DNA of 64,000 nt from contig JACVZY010000020.1 in NCBI GenBank assembly GCA_014654705.1, positions 1-64,000 of the forward strand, written 5' to 3'. Source of the stretch: Ignavibacteria bacterium (GTDB lineage: Bacteria; Bacteroidota; Ignavibacteria; Kapaibacteriales; UBA4661). Shown here piece after piece: positions 9,035 to 19,300 of this stretch. Position numbers and translations under genes: made by a program. Position 1 is the first letter of the stretch; each line of letters starts with the position of its first letter. The notes under the pieces are model-generated. The model was not told the origin of the DNA. It ran no database searches and saw nothing but the letters and a program-made list of their open reading frames with translations.

Positions 9035-11281
9035 ATGGCAAAACAACAACAGCGCATTCAGAGTAAACAGCGCACCAAAACAACTTTTTTCGCCTCCAAT
9101 GAGGAAGTTACTTCCTTTCAGATGTGGATGCTCATTCCTCTGCTGCTGAATCCTCTGCTACTTATCAATAGCCTCTCTGCACTCCCTTTTAGCGGCATGA
9201 TTCTTTGGACTGTTTTGGCTGCCGCAGCCTGCTTTTTCACGATACGCGCCCCATGGACGCTTATCGCTGCAAACCCGCTCTACATCATGAACGGCGTCCA
9301 CACGGTAGATTTTTATATCAAAGCAATCTATATTGCGACTGTCTTTGCATTAACATACCTCTTCACCAAGTCTAATCGCAAAGAAAATGCGCCGTGGCAA
9401 TTCACCATACCGGAATTGCTTTGGCTTGGCTATATGGTCTGGGGAGCGATTGCACTTACGTGGTCGTTCAATCCCGTACTTGGCTATGAGCGTCTTGTCT
9501 ATATCACCGCTTTTGGTATCGGTGGTTATATCTTGGGCAAGCAAACACAGTTCTGGAAATCGCGTCTTTTTTGGGATACCTTCGCCGCAACAGCATTGAT
9601 AGTCGGTATCATCAATATGTGTATGTACTTCCTCGGTGATGATGCGAACGTACCGATGCAGCATATTACCTTAGGCAAACCATTCTTCGATCTCTCGTGG
9701 CGCTCTATTCTTTCTTTTGACTGGATAATGTCTGCCGGTCGCCCATCTTCAACACTTGCCTTCCGTGCATATGCTGCAACGTATCTGTCGATGTCGTTGC
9801 CCTTTTTGGCGTGGTATATGCTCTCGAAGCACGTTCAGACACTCGGACGATTTCTATTTGCGTCATCGGCATTTGCAGCCACAACGATTATGCTTTTTCA
9901 TATTCGTGCCCGCTCGGGGTGGATTAGCTTCTTTGTGACCTTTGCTGTGCTTGCTGTCATTTTTGTTATGCAAAAGCGCTGGAAAGAAGTTAAATTCCTC
10001 CCGCATACCGTCGGTGTTCTCATCATCACCGCAATTATCAGCTTTTTGCCGCCGAGCCAAGACTTCATTAACAAAGATACCAATCCGCAAAAACTCAAAG
10101 GTACAAGCAAAGAATATACCTCAACGGCTCTTGCTACCATGGGGCGCGTTCTGACTTCCGACCACAACGACCGCTTCGATTTCTGGAGTATGTCCAAGCG
10201 CATTGCCTTTGAAAAATCTTCCCGCGATAAATATGAACACCCGCTCGGTATTCCGGCATGGATACTGGGCACGGGTATCGGACAGTTTCCGCTCTATGTT
10301 CCAATGTACACGCCTATTCTACACAATCTTGGCGCAGAAATTCACAACGACTGGATGCAGTCATTTATTGAGCTTGGTCCTATCGGTTTCTTCTGCTGGA
10401 ATGGCTTTATGCTTTCGCTCTTGTACTTCGCATGGCGAGAGCGTAAAAACGGTCTGATGTTTGCTTCTATGGGCGGCGTACTGGCATGGGTGTTTGTGAC
10501 CCAAACTGATTTCGCTACGCCTCGCGTTTATGCGGCTGTATGGGTCGGTGGTTTGGCTGCCATGATTTGCTCCGAAGCCGGCGCACGTCCTGTGCTGTCG
10601 TTTAATCTTCGCTTGCCCACGCCGTGGCTCCGCCGTCTGGCAGGGGTGTTCTACGTCTGGGTTGCCGTCTCGTGGGGTTCTATGATGTGGGTTGACCGCC
10701 AAATCTATGTGATGCTCACCAAAGGCGAGCCGGTGGATGTGGTAACAGACCGAATCTTTGGAACTGTGAATGGCGACCATAACTGGAATAGCTACCAAAA
10801 TGCCTTTGGCAAATACCTCATTTTTAGCCCTGCTTCCGATATGCAGCGTGCTATAAGCCAGCAAACCGATAAGCTTTATGCCAATCCCCAGCAAAACGAA
10901 CAAATGATTCGCGCCATGCAGGACATTGAAAAACGTGTTTTGAAAGAGCTTTTGGTAATGCATCCGAATAATTATCAAGCATTGGGGCGTATGTCGGAAA
11001 TCAATTTCAAACAAGGAAATTACAAGGATGCTTACGACTGGATTAACAAATATATTGACCTTAAGCGTGATGACTTTAACCTTTACCTCTTCCGAGGGCA
11101 GGTTCAATTGGAGCTTGGCGACAGCCTCGGTGCAGGAAAATCGTTCTATCGCGCTGTACAGCTTGGCTCGCAGCAACCGCTCGTACAGGACTTCTGGCAA
11201 CGTCGCATTTCGCGCAAAACTCAGGAAGAGACTATTAACCTGATGAAAGCACAAGCACAAAGCACAGAAGTGCAAAAATAA
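9035..11281 (+). CDS. O-antigen ligase/polymerase-like membrane protein with C-terminal TPRs
   Basis: A 748-residue polytopic membrane protein. About 12 hydrophobic segments fill residues 30-560; the central FHIRARSGWISF segment resembles the conserved Arg-bearing region of Wzy_C/O-antigen ligase (PF04932) proteins. A C-terminal soluble part (~600-740) holds tetratricopeptide-like helices (ALGRMSEINFKQGNYKDAYDW, FRGQVQLELGDSLGAGKSF). This ligase-plus-TPR architecture is known in bacteria that ligate or polymerise surface glycans. No glycosyltransferase genes are adjacent, so the substrate cannot be deduced from context. Confidence 0.75.
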   Translation: MAKQQQRIQSKQRTKTTFFASNEEVTSFQMWMLIPLLLNPLLLINSLSALPFSGMILWTVLAAAACFFTIRAPWTLIAANPLYIMNGVHTVDFYIKAIYIATVFALTYLFTKSNRKENAPWQFTIPELLWLGYMVWGAIALTWSFNPVLGYERLVYITAFGIGGYILGKQTQFWKSRLFWDTFAATALIVGIINMCMYFLGDDANVPMQHITLGKPFFDLSWRSILSFDWIMSAGRPSSTLAFRAYAATYLSMSLPFLAWYMLSKHVQTLGRFLFASSAFAATTIMLFHIRARSGWISFFVTFAVLAVIFVMQKRWKEVKFLPHTVGVLIITAIISFLPPSQDFINKDTNPQKLKGTSKEYTSTALATMGRVLTSDHNDRFDFWSMSKRIAFEKSSRDKYEHPLGIPAWILGTGIGQFPLYVPMYTPILHNLGAEIHNDWMQSFIELGPIGFFCWNGFMLSLLYFAWRERKNGLMFASMGGVLAWVFVTQTDFATPRVYAAVWVGGLAAMICSEAGARPVLSFNLRLPTPWLRRLAGVFYVWVAVSWGSMMWVDRQIYVMLTKGEPVDVVTDRIFGTVNGDHNWNSYQNAFGKYLIFSPASDMQRAISQQTDKLYANPQQNEQMIRAMQDIEKRVLKELLVMHPNNYQALGRMSEINFKQGNYKDAYDWINKYIDLKRDDFNLYLFRGQVQLELGDSLGAGKSFYRAVQLGSQQPLVQDFWQRRISRKTQEETINLMKAQAQSTEVQK

Positions 11282-11316
11282 ATGCCCGTCGGCTGAAAAT
11301 AATAGTCATATGCAAT

Positions 11317-11347
11317 ACAGGCTGTCCCCGATATGGAGGCAGCCTGT
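11317..11347. terminator. Hairpin between converging O-antigen ligase-like and TPR genes
   Basis: An 8-bp stem ACAGGCTG / CAGCCTGT with a 15-nt loop lies between the two convergent stop codons (11281 plus strand, 11376 minus strand). A short TT follows on the plus strand, so termination strength is uncertain. Confidence 0.5.
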
Positions 11348-11375
11348 TTGCTATTCGACGCTACTTGGAGTAGCG

Positions 11376-11699
11376 TTAGATTTCTTCCTCTTCCAATTCT
11401 TCAAGTGCCGCCGATAATTCTGCAAAAGCGTGTGTGTCGCCCATTTTCTTTGCGGTGCGTAGTCCTGCTTGGTAGATTTCCTTTGCCTTGTCCGGCTCGT
11501 CGCTGGCACGATAAACACCAGCCAGCATGTAGTAGGTCGGTACATAATCCGGTTCGTCCGCGCGAAGACGCTCAAACCAGTTTTTTGCCTGTTCAAAATC
11601 CTGGCGGGCATTGTATTCCAGCGCAATCGCGTATCGCGTGAAGGTGTCTTGCGGGTCTTCGCGGTGAAGTTCGAGGAGTTGTTCGAGACGGTTGTTCAT
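11376..11699 (-). CDS. Small tetratricopeptide repeat protein
   Basis: A 107-residue acidic cytoplasmic protein made almost entirely of TPR helices. Two to three repeats are visible (DTFTRYAIALEYNARQDFEQ, YVPTYYMLAGVYRASDEPDK, AFAELSAALEELEEE). There is no signal peptide or enzymatic domain. It probably acts as a protein-protein adaptor; the partner is unknown. It converges with the O-antigen ligase-like gene and diverges from the Nudix gene. Confidence 0.75.
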   Translation of the reverse strand: MNNRLEQLLELHREDPQDTFTRYAIALEYNARQDFEQAKNWFERLRADEPDYVPTYYMLAGVYRASDEPDKAKEIYQAGLRTAKKMGDTHAFAELSAALEELEEEEI

Positions 11700-11949
11700 T
11701 GTTGGTGCTGTGATGGGATGATAAAGAATTTGAATGTACGGTTACGCAATATTCCACGGTGCGGCTGACTTTTGCAAATATTTTTACAATACTACTCTTC
11801 TCTTCGTGTGCCATTTTGAGAAGTCTCGCTTGTATAGCTGTGGAAAATCATCGTTTTCTGGGGATATTTAGATTTGTGCAAGAATCTTCCTCGTCGTAAA
11901 TTCCTGTTCTCATTGCTTGCGCTTGGACTACTGTCCTTGACCAAACCTC

Positions 11950-12540
11950 ATGCTTCCCAAGACTCTTCATCTATGGTATTCTTATATGATTCCTCTTTGG
12001 GAAACATTAGACGTAACGCCTCTTGCAGACCTCAAAATCTTCACGGCAAAGGCAGTGCGTCGGAAGCATCCCAAACGTAATGCAGTCGGCACGTTCTATG
12101 TGCTGGATTCTGCTGAATGGGTGAATATCATACCGCTTACTGCCGACAAGCACGTGGTGATGATTCGTCAGTATCGGCATGGCACCGGGGCTATCACCCT
12201 CGAAGTACCGGGCGGGCTGGTCGAACACGGCGAAGACCCCCGCGAAGCGGGAATGAGAGAATGTCGGGAAGAAACCGGCTATGCTGCTTCGGAGAGTGCA
12301 CTACTTCTGGGCATCAACGAACCAAATCCGGCATTTATGAATAATCAATGTTATTCATATCTTTGGCAAGACTGCAAACCCGCTCAAGCACAAGCATTTG
12401 ATGAATTTGAAGATATCGAAGTCGAACTCGTTCCTCTCGGCGCAATTCCTCGACTCATTGCCGACGGAACTATCAAACATTCGCTTACATTGACCGCATT
12501 TTTCTATTATACCTTACGATTTGGTGCGATTTCCGAGTAA
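11950..12540 (+). CDS. Nudix hydrolase, ADP-ribose pyrophosphatase-like
   Basis: Hydrolyses a nucleoside diphosphate linked to another moiety; ADP-ribose or a sugar nucleotide is the most likely substrate. The full Nudix box is present: GGLVEHGEDPREAG followed by MRECREETGY, matching Gx5Ex7REUxEExGU. The length of 196 residues and an N-terminal strand region before the box fit ADP-ribose pyrophosphatases. The start is uncertain: ATG at 11950 or ATG at 11986 (MIPLWETLDV). A TAGATTTG -7-like box at 11869-11876 lacks a clear -33 element. It is followed by parA on the same strand after 81 bp. Confidence 0.85.
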   Translation: MLPKTLHLWYSYMIPLWETLDVTPLADLKIFTAKAVRRKHPKRNAVGTFYVLDSAEWVNIIPLTADKHVVMIRQYRHGTGAITLEVPGGLVEHGEDPREAGMRECREETGYAASESALLLGINEPNPAFMNNQCYSYLWQDCKPAQAQAFDEFEDIEVELVPLGAIPRLIADGTIKHSLTLTAFFYYTLRFGAISE

Positions 12541-12621
12541 TGTCGCTTTCAAGCCACTTCTGCAAATGCTGTCTGCTTGAACCCACGCTGTACAAGTTTC
12601 ACGTTTTTCACCGATGTCGTT

Positions 12622-13524
12622 ATGGCACGAGTAATTGCTGTTGCTAATCAAAAGGGCGGTGTTGGTAAAACAACCACCGCCGTCAATCTTTCTGCTTCTT
12701 TTGCCGCCGCCGAGCAGCCCACGCTCTTGATAGACATTGATCCGCAGGCGAATGCCTCGAACGGTCTTGGAATCAAGACGCGGGACTTGGAGAAGACCGT
12801 CTATGAAGTGCTGGTCGGGACAATGGCAGTTCAGGATGCTGTTGTACCGACGGAAATGCCTCATCTGGATGTGCTGCCGTCGCACATTAACCTTGTCGGT
12901 GCAGAGATTGAAATTGTGGATGTTAAAAACCGCGAGCGATTGCTTGCAGAGCGCATCAATTCTATTCGCCACAAGTATAAATTTATCGTCATTGATTGCC
13001 CACCGTCGCTTGGGCTGCTCACGCTGAACGCGCTGACGGCGGCAGATTCTATCCTTGTGCCGGTGCAGTGCGAATACTACGCACTGGAGGGCTTGGGACA
13101 GCTTTTGAATACGATTTCGATTGTCCGTAAGCACCTCAATCCGCGTCTTGAAATTGAAGGTGTTCTTTTGACCATGTACGATAATCGTTTGCGCCTCTCC
13201 AATCAGGTGGTGCAAGAAGTGACGCGGCATTTGGGCGAAAAAGTCTGCAAAACGATTATTGGACGCAACGTACGTCTTGCCGAAGCGCCCAGCCACGGCA
13301 AACCCGTTATTCTCTACGACGCACTTTCCATCGGCGCGAAACATTATCTTGATTTAGCGCAAGAAATCCTCGACCGCGAAAAACTACGTTTTTCCGGTCA
13401 AAATCACAATGGCAACGCAGCTGATAGCAGCACGCCTGAAATTGCAACTGGTGCTGAGGCTGCATCTGCCGCCGTTTCCGCCGTTGCCTCGGCAATGCAA
13501 GAGCCGATAAAACAAGGTAAATAG
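12622..13524 (+). CDS. parA: Chromosome partitioning ATPase ParA/Soj
   Basis: A 300-residue deviant-Walker ATPase that forms DNA-bound dimers and moves ParB-parS complexes. The signature KGGVGKTT is at residues 11-18, then DIDPQANAS, and IDCPPSLG as Walker B. There is no N-terminal HTH, so it is the chromosomal Soj type and not the P1 plasmid type. I start it at 12622 because the fold begins at [10 protein letters not shown]; the longer frame from 12577 adds 15 residues without homology. An Ala/Glu-rich tail of ~45 residues follows the domain. parB lies 57 bp downstream. Confidence 0.95.
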   Translation: MARVIAVANQKGGVGKTTTAVNLSASFAAAEQPTLLIDIDPQANASNGLGIKTRDLEKTVYEVLVGTMAVQDAVVPTEMPHLDVLPSHINLVGAEIEIVDVKNRERLLAERINSIRHKYKFIVIDCPPSLGLLTLNALTAADSILVPVQCEYYALEGLGQLLNTISIVRKHLNPRLEIEGVLLTMYDNRLRLSNQVVQEVTRHLGEKVCKTIIGRNVRLAEAPSHGKPVILYDALSIGAKHYLDLAQEILDREKLRFSGQNHNGNAADSSTPEIATGAEAASAAVSAVASAMQEPIKQGK

Positions 13525-13581
13525 TACGCTTTTACGCGATTTACGCATTACCCGCAAGGGTTACAAACTTCCTCACTTATT

Positions 13582-14733
13582 ATGGCAAAACGAGCTGTTT
13601 CACTTGGCAAAGGCTTAGACGCGCTACTGCCGTCGAGTTTTAGCATCGAACCGCCGGATACCGCGCAATATGATGACGGCAAATCCGTCGGCGTTATCGC
13701 CATGATTGACGTGAAGCGTGTGCGTCCCAATCCAATGCAGCCCCGTCAGGATTTCGACCGCGAGGCGCTGGATGACTTAAAGAAATCCATCAAGGAAAAA
13801 GGTGTTATTCAGCCGATAACGGTTCGGCGTACGGAAGACGGGTACGAAATTATTGCCGGAGAGCGCCGCGTCCGTGCTTCCAGCGAAGCAGGCTTGGAGA
13901 CGATTCCCGCCTATATTCTCGACATCGAAACCGATGCCGATATGCTTGAGTTGGCGCTCATTGAGAACGTGCAGCGTGAGAACCTGAATCCAATTGAAGT
14001 CGCTCTCGGTTACAAGCGCCTTATGGAGGAATGTCGCCTCACGCAAGAAGAAGTCTCGAAAAAAGTCGGTAAAGACCGCACGACGATTACAAACTTCTTG
14101 CGTCTTCTCCGCCTGCCCGATGAGATACAGCGCTCGCTGCGTCAGAAAAAACTCTCTATGGGTCATGCCCGCGCCATTCTTGCGATTTCCGATGAGGAAA
14201 AGCAGCGTGAAGTCTTTAAGGAAGTCCGTGCACAAGAATTTTCCGTGCGGAAGACCGAAGAAATCGTAAAAAAAATAGAAGCCGGCGCAACAATGGACGA
14301 AGCGCTTGCAGAAAAGCCTGCGCAGCCTGCTGTCCCCGCTTTTCACGGCGATATTGACCAGCCGATTGCAGAATTTGCATCCCGCCCTGGTAGTGCCGGT
14401 GGACACAACGCTCCTTTTGCTAAACATTCCACCGTTGCTATCAACACAGACGGCTTTGCCATTCCTGATGATTTGAAGAGCGAGTTTGCATCACCCTCTA
14501 CTGAGCAACAAGCAAGCGAGAAAAATAATTCCGCTCCCGAACCGCCGCCGGAGCGCGATGCGGCTATCGTGGCATTAGAAACAAAACTACGTCATATCCT
14601 CGCAACGCAAGTACGCATCAAATTGCGTCCGAACGCACAAAATGGCGTAGTTGAAATTGATTTTTACTCCTCAGACGAACTTGACCGCTTAACGGAGCTT
14701 TTTGATATCATTGAGCGTGAGCAATATTCGTGA
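13582..14733 (+). CDS. parB: Chromosome partitioning protein ParB/Spo0J
   Basis: Binds parS sites and spreads as a CTP-dependent clamp. The N-terminal ParB/Srx domain (~40-130) contains GERRVRAS at 93-100, the CTP-binding signature, and ENVQRENLNPIE. A helix-turn-helix follows (~150-200: LTQEEVSKKVGKDRTTITNFLR). A Pro/Ala/Ser-rich linker of ~100 residues precedes a short C-terminal dimerisation segment (AKLRPN..., last ~50 residues). The protein is 383 residues, longer than the usual ~290 because of that linker. Its stop overlaps the upstream part of the acpS frame. No perfect parS palindrome was found by eye in this window. Confidence 0.95.
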   Translation: MAKRAVSLGKGLDALLPSSFSIEPPDTAQYDDGKSVGVIAMIDVKRVRPNPMQPRQDFDREALDDLKKSIKEKGVIQPITVRRTEDGYEIIAGERRVRASSEAGLETIPAYILDIETDADMLELALIENVQRENLNPIEVALGYKRLMEECRLTQEEVSKKVGKDRTTITNFLRLLRLPDEIQRSLRQKKLSMGHARAILAISDEEKQREVFKEVRAQEFSVRKTEEIVKKIEAGATMDEALAEKPAQPAVPAFHGDIDQPIAEFASRPGSAGGHNAPFAKHSTVAINTDGFAIPDDLKSEFASPSTEQQASEKNNSAPEPPPERDAAIVALETKLRHILATQVRIKLRPNAQNGVVEIDFYSSDELDRLTELFDIIEREQYS

Positions 14734-14825
14734 GAAATTTCTCGACGAAGATTGTTATGAAGAGCCGCACAGAGGGGTATTCGTTTTCGCGTAAATCCCA
14801 CAAAAATCACCAATACCTACGCAGT

Positions 14826-15221
14826 ATGATTCTCGGCATCGGTACAGATATTGTTCTTGTAACGCGAATTCAGGACGCGCTGGAGAAATATGGAGACCGT
14901 TTTCTTCGGCGGATTTTTACTGAGGGCGAGCGTGCGTATTGTGAGGCACAAAAGTATAAATTTCAGCATTATGCCGCCCGTTTTGCCGCAAAAGAAGCAT
15001 TTAGCAAGGCTATCGGTACAGGAATTACAGGCGATATGACGTGGACTTCGGTCGAAGTAGTCAAGCGGCGTGGCGGTGAGCCTTTTCTGCGCTTGCATAA
15101 TAAAATTGCCGAAAAATATGGCGCTTGCCGTGTATTGGTGTCGCTCTCGCATACCTCAGAAAGCGCACTAGCGATGGTTGCAATCGAAACTGACGATGCA
15201 GCACTTCTTAGACAACTCTGA
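14826..15221 (+). CDS. acpS: Holo-[acyl-carrier-protein] synthase
   Basis: Transfers 4'-phosphopantetheine from CoA to apo-ACP. Motifs: GIGTDIVLVTRI at the N terminus (Asp at residue 7) and FAAKEAFSKAIGTGI, carrying the Mg2+-binding Glu. From the ATG at 14826 the protein is 131 residues, the standard AcpS size; the frame is open back to 14730 but the domain begins at 14826. It sits 92 bp after parB on the same strand and 39 bp before the arginase gene. Confidence 0.93.
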   Translation: MILGIGTDIVLVTRIQDALEKYGDRFLRRIFTEGERAYCEAQKYKFQHYAARFAAKEAFSKAIGTGITGDMTWTSVEVVKRRGGEPFLRLHNKIAEKYGACRVLVSLSHTSESALAMVAIETDDAALLRQL

Positions 15222-15260
15222 CATTATTCTTCTCAAATTTCATTTTTTGTGGGCTTGGTT

Positions 15261-16178
15261 ATGAGCAAACATCATCATGTACAAATTATTGGCTATCCCA
15301 GCGATTTAGGTGCAGGGCGGCGTGGCGTGGATATGGGACCCTCAGCACTGCGTATTGCCGGCATTACCCGAAAACTCGAAACGCTTGGATATACTGTTAC
15401 CGATGAAGGTGATATTCCCGTTCATGCGCTGGAAATTGAAGAGGAAGGCTCATCAAATCTGAAGTTTTTGACAGAAATTGCTCGTGCAACTACAATTCTG
15501 GCAGAGCGTGTAGAATCAGCATTGGACGCAAACCGCTTTCCGCTCATTCTTGGCGGCGACCATTCTATGGGCATCGGCTCGCTTGGCGGCGTAGCGGCGC
15601 ATTGCAAGCGCGAAGGCAAGCGCTTGGGTGTGGTTTGGATAGATGCACACGCCGATATGAATACACCGGAGACAACCCCTTCTGGGAACATACACGGTAT
15701 GCCGCTTGCTGTGGCAATGGGTCTTGGTCATCCCAAACTCAAGGCTATTGGTGGCGATTTTGTAAAGGTGCAGCCGGAAAACGTAGTGATTATCGCTGCC
15801 CGCGACCTTGATGTGGGCGAAGTAGAGCTTATCAAACGTCTGAATCTTAGCGCTTATACGATGTTCGACATAGACAAACGTGGTATTTACCCGATAATTG
15901 CCGAAGTGGTTGAGAAATTACGCCCTCAGGTTGACCATTTGCACGTTAGTTTCGATTTGGATAGTGTTGACCCACTTGTTGCGCCGGGTGTGGGTACGCC
16001 GGTTCCGGGCGGTTTGTCGTTCCGTGAGGCACATTTTGTGATGGAGTACCTCGCCGAAACGCAGATGGTTGGCTCACTAGATGTAACGGAAGTCAACCCA
16101 ATTCTGGACACCCGCAATAGCACTGCCGTCTTTGCCACAGAGGTCGTTAGCTCCTGTATGGGTAAGCGTATTTTGTAA
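15261..16178 (+). CDS. rocF: Arginase (ureohydrolase family)
   Basis: Hydrolyses L-arginine to ornithine and urea, using a binuclear Mn2+ site. All ligand motifs are present: GGDHSMGIG, DAHADMNTPETTPSGNIHG (the extended form with NxxxxTxSGNxHGMPL specific to arginase), and SFDLDSVDP. The length of 305 residues is normal. I start it at the ATG at 15261; a GTG at 15249 would add four residues. No urease, ornithine or arginine-transport genes lie nearby. A clear hairpin terminator follows at 16240. Confidence 0.93.
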   Translation: MSKHHHVQIIGYPSDLGAGRRGVDMGPSALRIAGITRKLETLGYTVTDEGDIPVHALEIEEEGSSNLKFLTEIARATTILAERVESALDANRFPLILGGDHSMGIGSLGGVAAHCKREGKRLGVVWIDAHADMNTPETTPSGNIHGMPLAVAMGLGHPKLKAIGGDFVKVQPENVVIIAARDLDVGEVELIKRLNLSAYTMFDIDKRGIYPIIAEVVEKLRPQVDHLHVSFDLDSVDPLVAPGVGTPVPGGLSFREAHFVMEYLAETQMVGSLDVTEVNPILDTRNSTAVFATEVVSSCMGKRIL

Positions 16179-16239
16179 AACTGCTCTTATCGCAGAACAA
16201 CGACGATTCGGTTCAAATGCCATATCAATCCTTGCTGCG

Positions 16240-16271
16240 AATGTAGCCCATGCGTAAGAGTGGGCTACATT
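16240..16271 (+). terminator. Hairpin terminator after arginase
   Basis: An 11-bp perfect stem (AATGTAGCCCA / TGGGCTACATT), 10-nt loop, followed by TTTT. It separates rocF from the propeller kinase gene. Confidence 0.85.
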
Positions 16272-16333
16272 TTGTCCTTTCAGTCCTCCACGCAACCCAC
16301 TTTTCGCGCAACCCATTTTTTTGCTCCTTCGCT

Positions 16334-19300
16334 ATGAATTTCATACCCCGCGCGCTTCTTACGCTTGTAACCACGCTGTGCCTCACCGCTATGCTCCCTC
16401 GCCTCTATGCGCAAGTCTCTCCTCAAAAAGAAATTTTATTTGAGCGTCTGACGGTAAAGAATGGCTTGTCGCAAGGCTCGGTGCTGTGCATTTTGCAAGA
16501 CAAGCGTGGGTTTATGTGGTTCGGTACGGAAGATGGCTTGAATCGCTACGACGGTCATTCGTTCAAGGTCTTCCGCTCAAATCCCCGCGATACGGTCTCG
16601 CTCGCAAGAAATTACATTGAGGCGTTATACGAGGACAAAGAAGGTACGCTTTGGGTTGGTACGAAGGGCGGACTTTGCCGTTTCAATCGCACAACCGAAA
16701 CATTTACGACCTTTCGCGCGGACGGTAAGCCAGCATCACTTTCCAATGGCTATGTTACCTCCATTGTGGATGATGCACGGGGTGAATACTTGTGGGTGGG
16801 TACCTATGGCGGCGGTCTTTGCCGCATGGACAAAAAAACAGGGCTTTTCAATACCTACCGTAAAAATCTCCGTGATGCTGGAGCGCTTCAAAGCGATATT
16901 GTCTGGCGGCTCGCTGCCGACAAGAGCGGCGCTATCTGGGTCGGCACCTACGAGGGCGGTTTGTACCGTTATATGTCGTCCTCGAATAATTTTCTGCGTT
17001 TTGTACCGGATTCTACTTCAGGGCTGACATGGCAGGGCAATGATATTCAATCACTCTGCACCGATCGTTTGGGTATGATTTGGATTGGCACGAATCGCTC
17101 TGGTCTGTGGCGCTTTGAGTATCGTCCCGTCTCGCGAAGTGGTACCTTTACACACTTTGCTCACGATCCTGCCAATCCGAGTACTGTCGGTAGCTCTAAA
17201 ATTGTGGCTGTTTTGGAAACCCGCACAGGGGTGCTCTGGGCAGCAACCGATAATGGGCTTTCGCAGATGACGAATCGGGCGCTAGACCAATTCCAGACCT
17301 ACCGCCGTGAACGTGCCGAGACCGAAAGCCTTGTGAATGATGATGTGCTATCGCTTTATGAAGATAGAAGCGGAACTGTCTGGGTGGGAACACGAGACGG
17401 CATCAGCTTTTTTAATCCGCGAACACGCAAGTTTTTGACCTATCGCACTTTGCCAAATATGGTGCGGGGGCTGAGTAATAACGCGGTCTGGGCGTTTGCA
17501 GAGGACAAAGAAGGAAAAATATGGATTGGCACGGAAGACGGACTGAATCGCATGGAATCGCAAGCACTGTCAGGCGGCGATGGCGTATTTGAGGTGTTCC
17601 GTGCTAATGATGTGCTGCCGAACCAGCTAGGAGAAAATTTTATTTCTGCACTCTGCACTACTCGTGATGGGACGCTCTGGATAGGCACAAACGAGACGGG
17701 AATCTATGCACTTCGGCAGACCGGCATTTACGGAAAGGCAAACTTCGAGCATTATCTGTCAGCGACAGGCGATGAACGCTCGCTTGCGAGTAATTCTGTC
17801 AGTAGTATCGTTGAAGATAAAAGTGGTAAAATTTGGATAGCAACCGATGGTGGTGTTAGTCGCTTAGATGCGATAGACGCAAGCGGAAAAGCACAGTTTA
17901 CCAATTTTCGCAAAAATGGCTCCCCACTTGATAAAGCACTTGCCAGTGATAAAGTCTTTGCCATCTATGAAGACCGTGCAGGTATGATGTGGATAGGGAC
18001 GGAACAAGGATTGACAAAGCTAGATGCTAAAACCGGCATAACGAAAACATATCGTTCTGAGAATGGTCGGCTTGAAAGTCTGAGCGATAACAGCATACAA
18101 GCCATTTATGAAGATTCAAAAGGTAATCTCTGGCTTGCCACTGAGGGCGGTTTGAATACCTTTGACCGTGCCAGTGAGAAGTTCACCGTCGTGGAACCAA
18201 CTCAAGAAGGCAGCGATGCGAAACTGTCCGAAGTCTTGAAGGGTACCATTTTAACAATTCAAGAAGATAAAAGTGGGACGCTGTGGTTCAGCACGAACCA
18301 AGGTTTGTTGCGCTTTCACCCTGATAAAAATGATTTTCAATTGTACGATACACGCGACGGGCTGCAAGGCACAGAATTTATCACAGGAGCGGCGCTCAAG
18401 AGCAAAAACGGGACGATGTTTTTCGGTGGCACTAATGGATTTAGCGTCTTTCATCCCGATAGTATCCGCTCGAACAGTACGAGCCTGCCAGTAGTATTTA
18501 CCAGCTTCACCAAATTCGGGAAAGCCTTCAGCACAAAATATCTTGATACGGTTATTGCTGAGAAGCAGCATATTATCTTGCCACACAGCGAAAACAACTT
18601 TGAGATTCGATTTGCCGTGCTCAGTTTCAGTTTTGCTTCGCGGAATCGATATCGCTATAAACTCGAAGGCTTTGACAGTGAGTGGCATTATGCCGACGCG
18701 CAGCAGCACGACGCTCGCTATACCAATCTCGACCCGAATATGTACACTTTTCGCGTTCAAGCCTGCAATTACGACGGCGAGTGGAGCGAGTCAGGTGCTG
18801 CACTAACGATTGAAATAACACCACCATTTTGGGCAACGTGGTGGTTTCGTATAGGTGCGGCTGTACTGGTGCTCGGCGGTGGGGTAGGTTTTGTGCGGTG
18901 GCGTATTAGAGCAGTCGAGGAGCGCAGTAAAATACTTGAAAAACTTGTTGACCAGCGCACCAAAGAATTACAGGATTCTAACGAAGAAATAAAACAGCAA
19001 ATCAAGGAAATTGAGCGACAAAACGGAATTTTAGATGAACAAGCAGCCGAAATTGAACTGAAAAATTCTGAACTTCAAGAGGCAAATCACGCATTGAAAA
19101 ACAGCGAAGAGCAGCGCATGATGGAACGTGCGCACCTCTCGCAATCCGAAAAAATGGCTTCACTGGGTCGTTTGACCAATGGTGTTGCCCACGAAATTAA
19201 CAACCCCGTGAATTTTATTTCCGGTGCTGTCAAACCTTTGAAGCGAAATGTGGGCGCGATAATGCAACTTTTAGAGCAGTATAGCGCTATTACACCTGAG

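Noticed and set aside
11874-12080. An alternative frame whose N terminus looks like a signal peptide (RRKFLFSLLALGLLSLTK), overlapping the start of the Nudix gene
   Set aside because: It uses a GTG that overlaps a -7-like box, stops after 68 codons, and the part after the hydrophobic stretch has no family resemblance. The Nudix frame is complete and conserved.
16430-18400. Recurrent similar sequence blocks considered as DNA repeats
   Set aside because: They are the degenerate propeller repeats of the sensor protein and are similar at protein level only.
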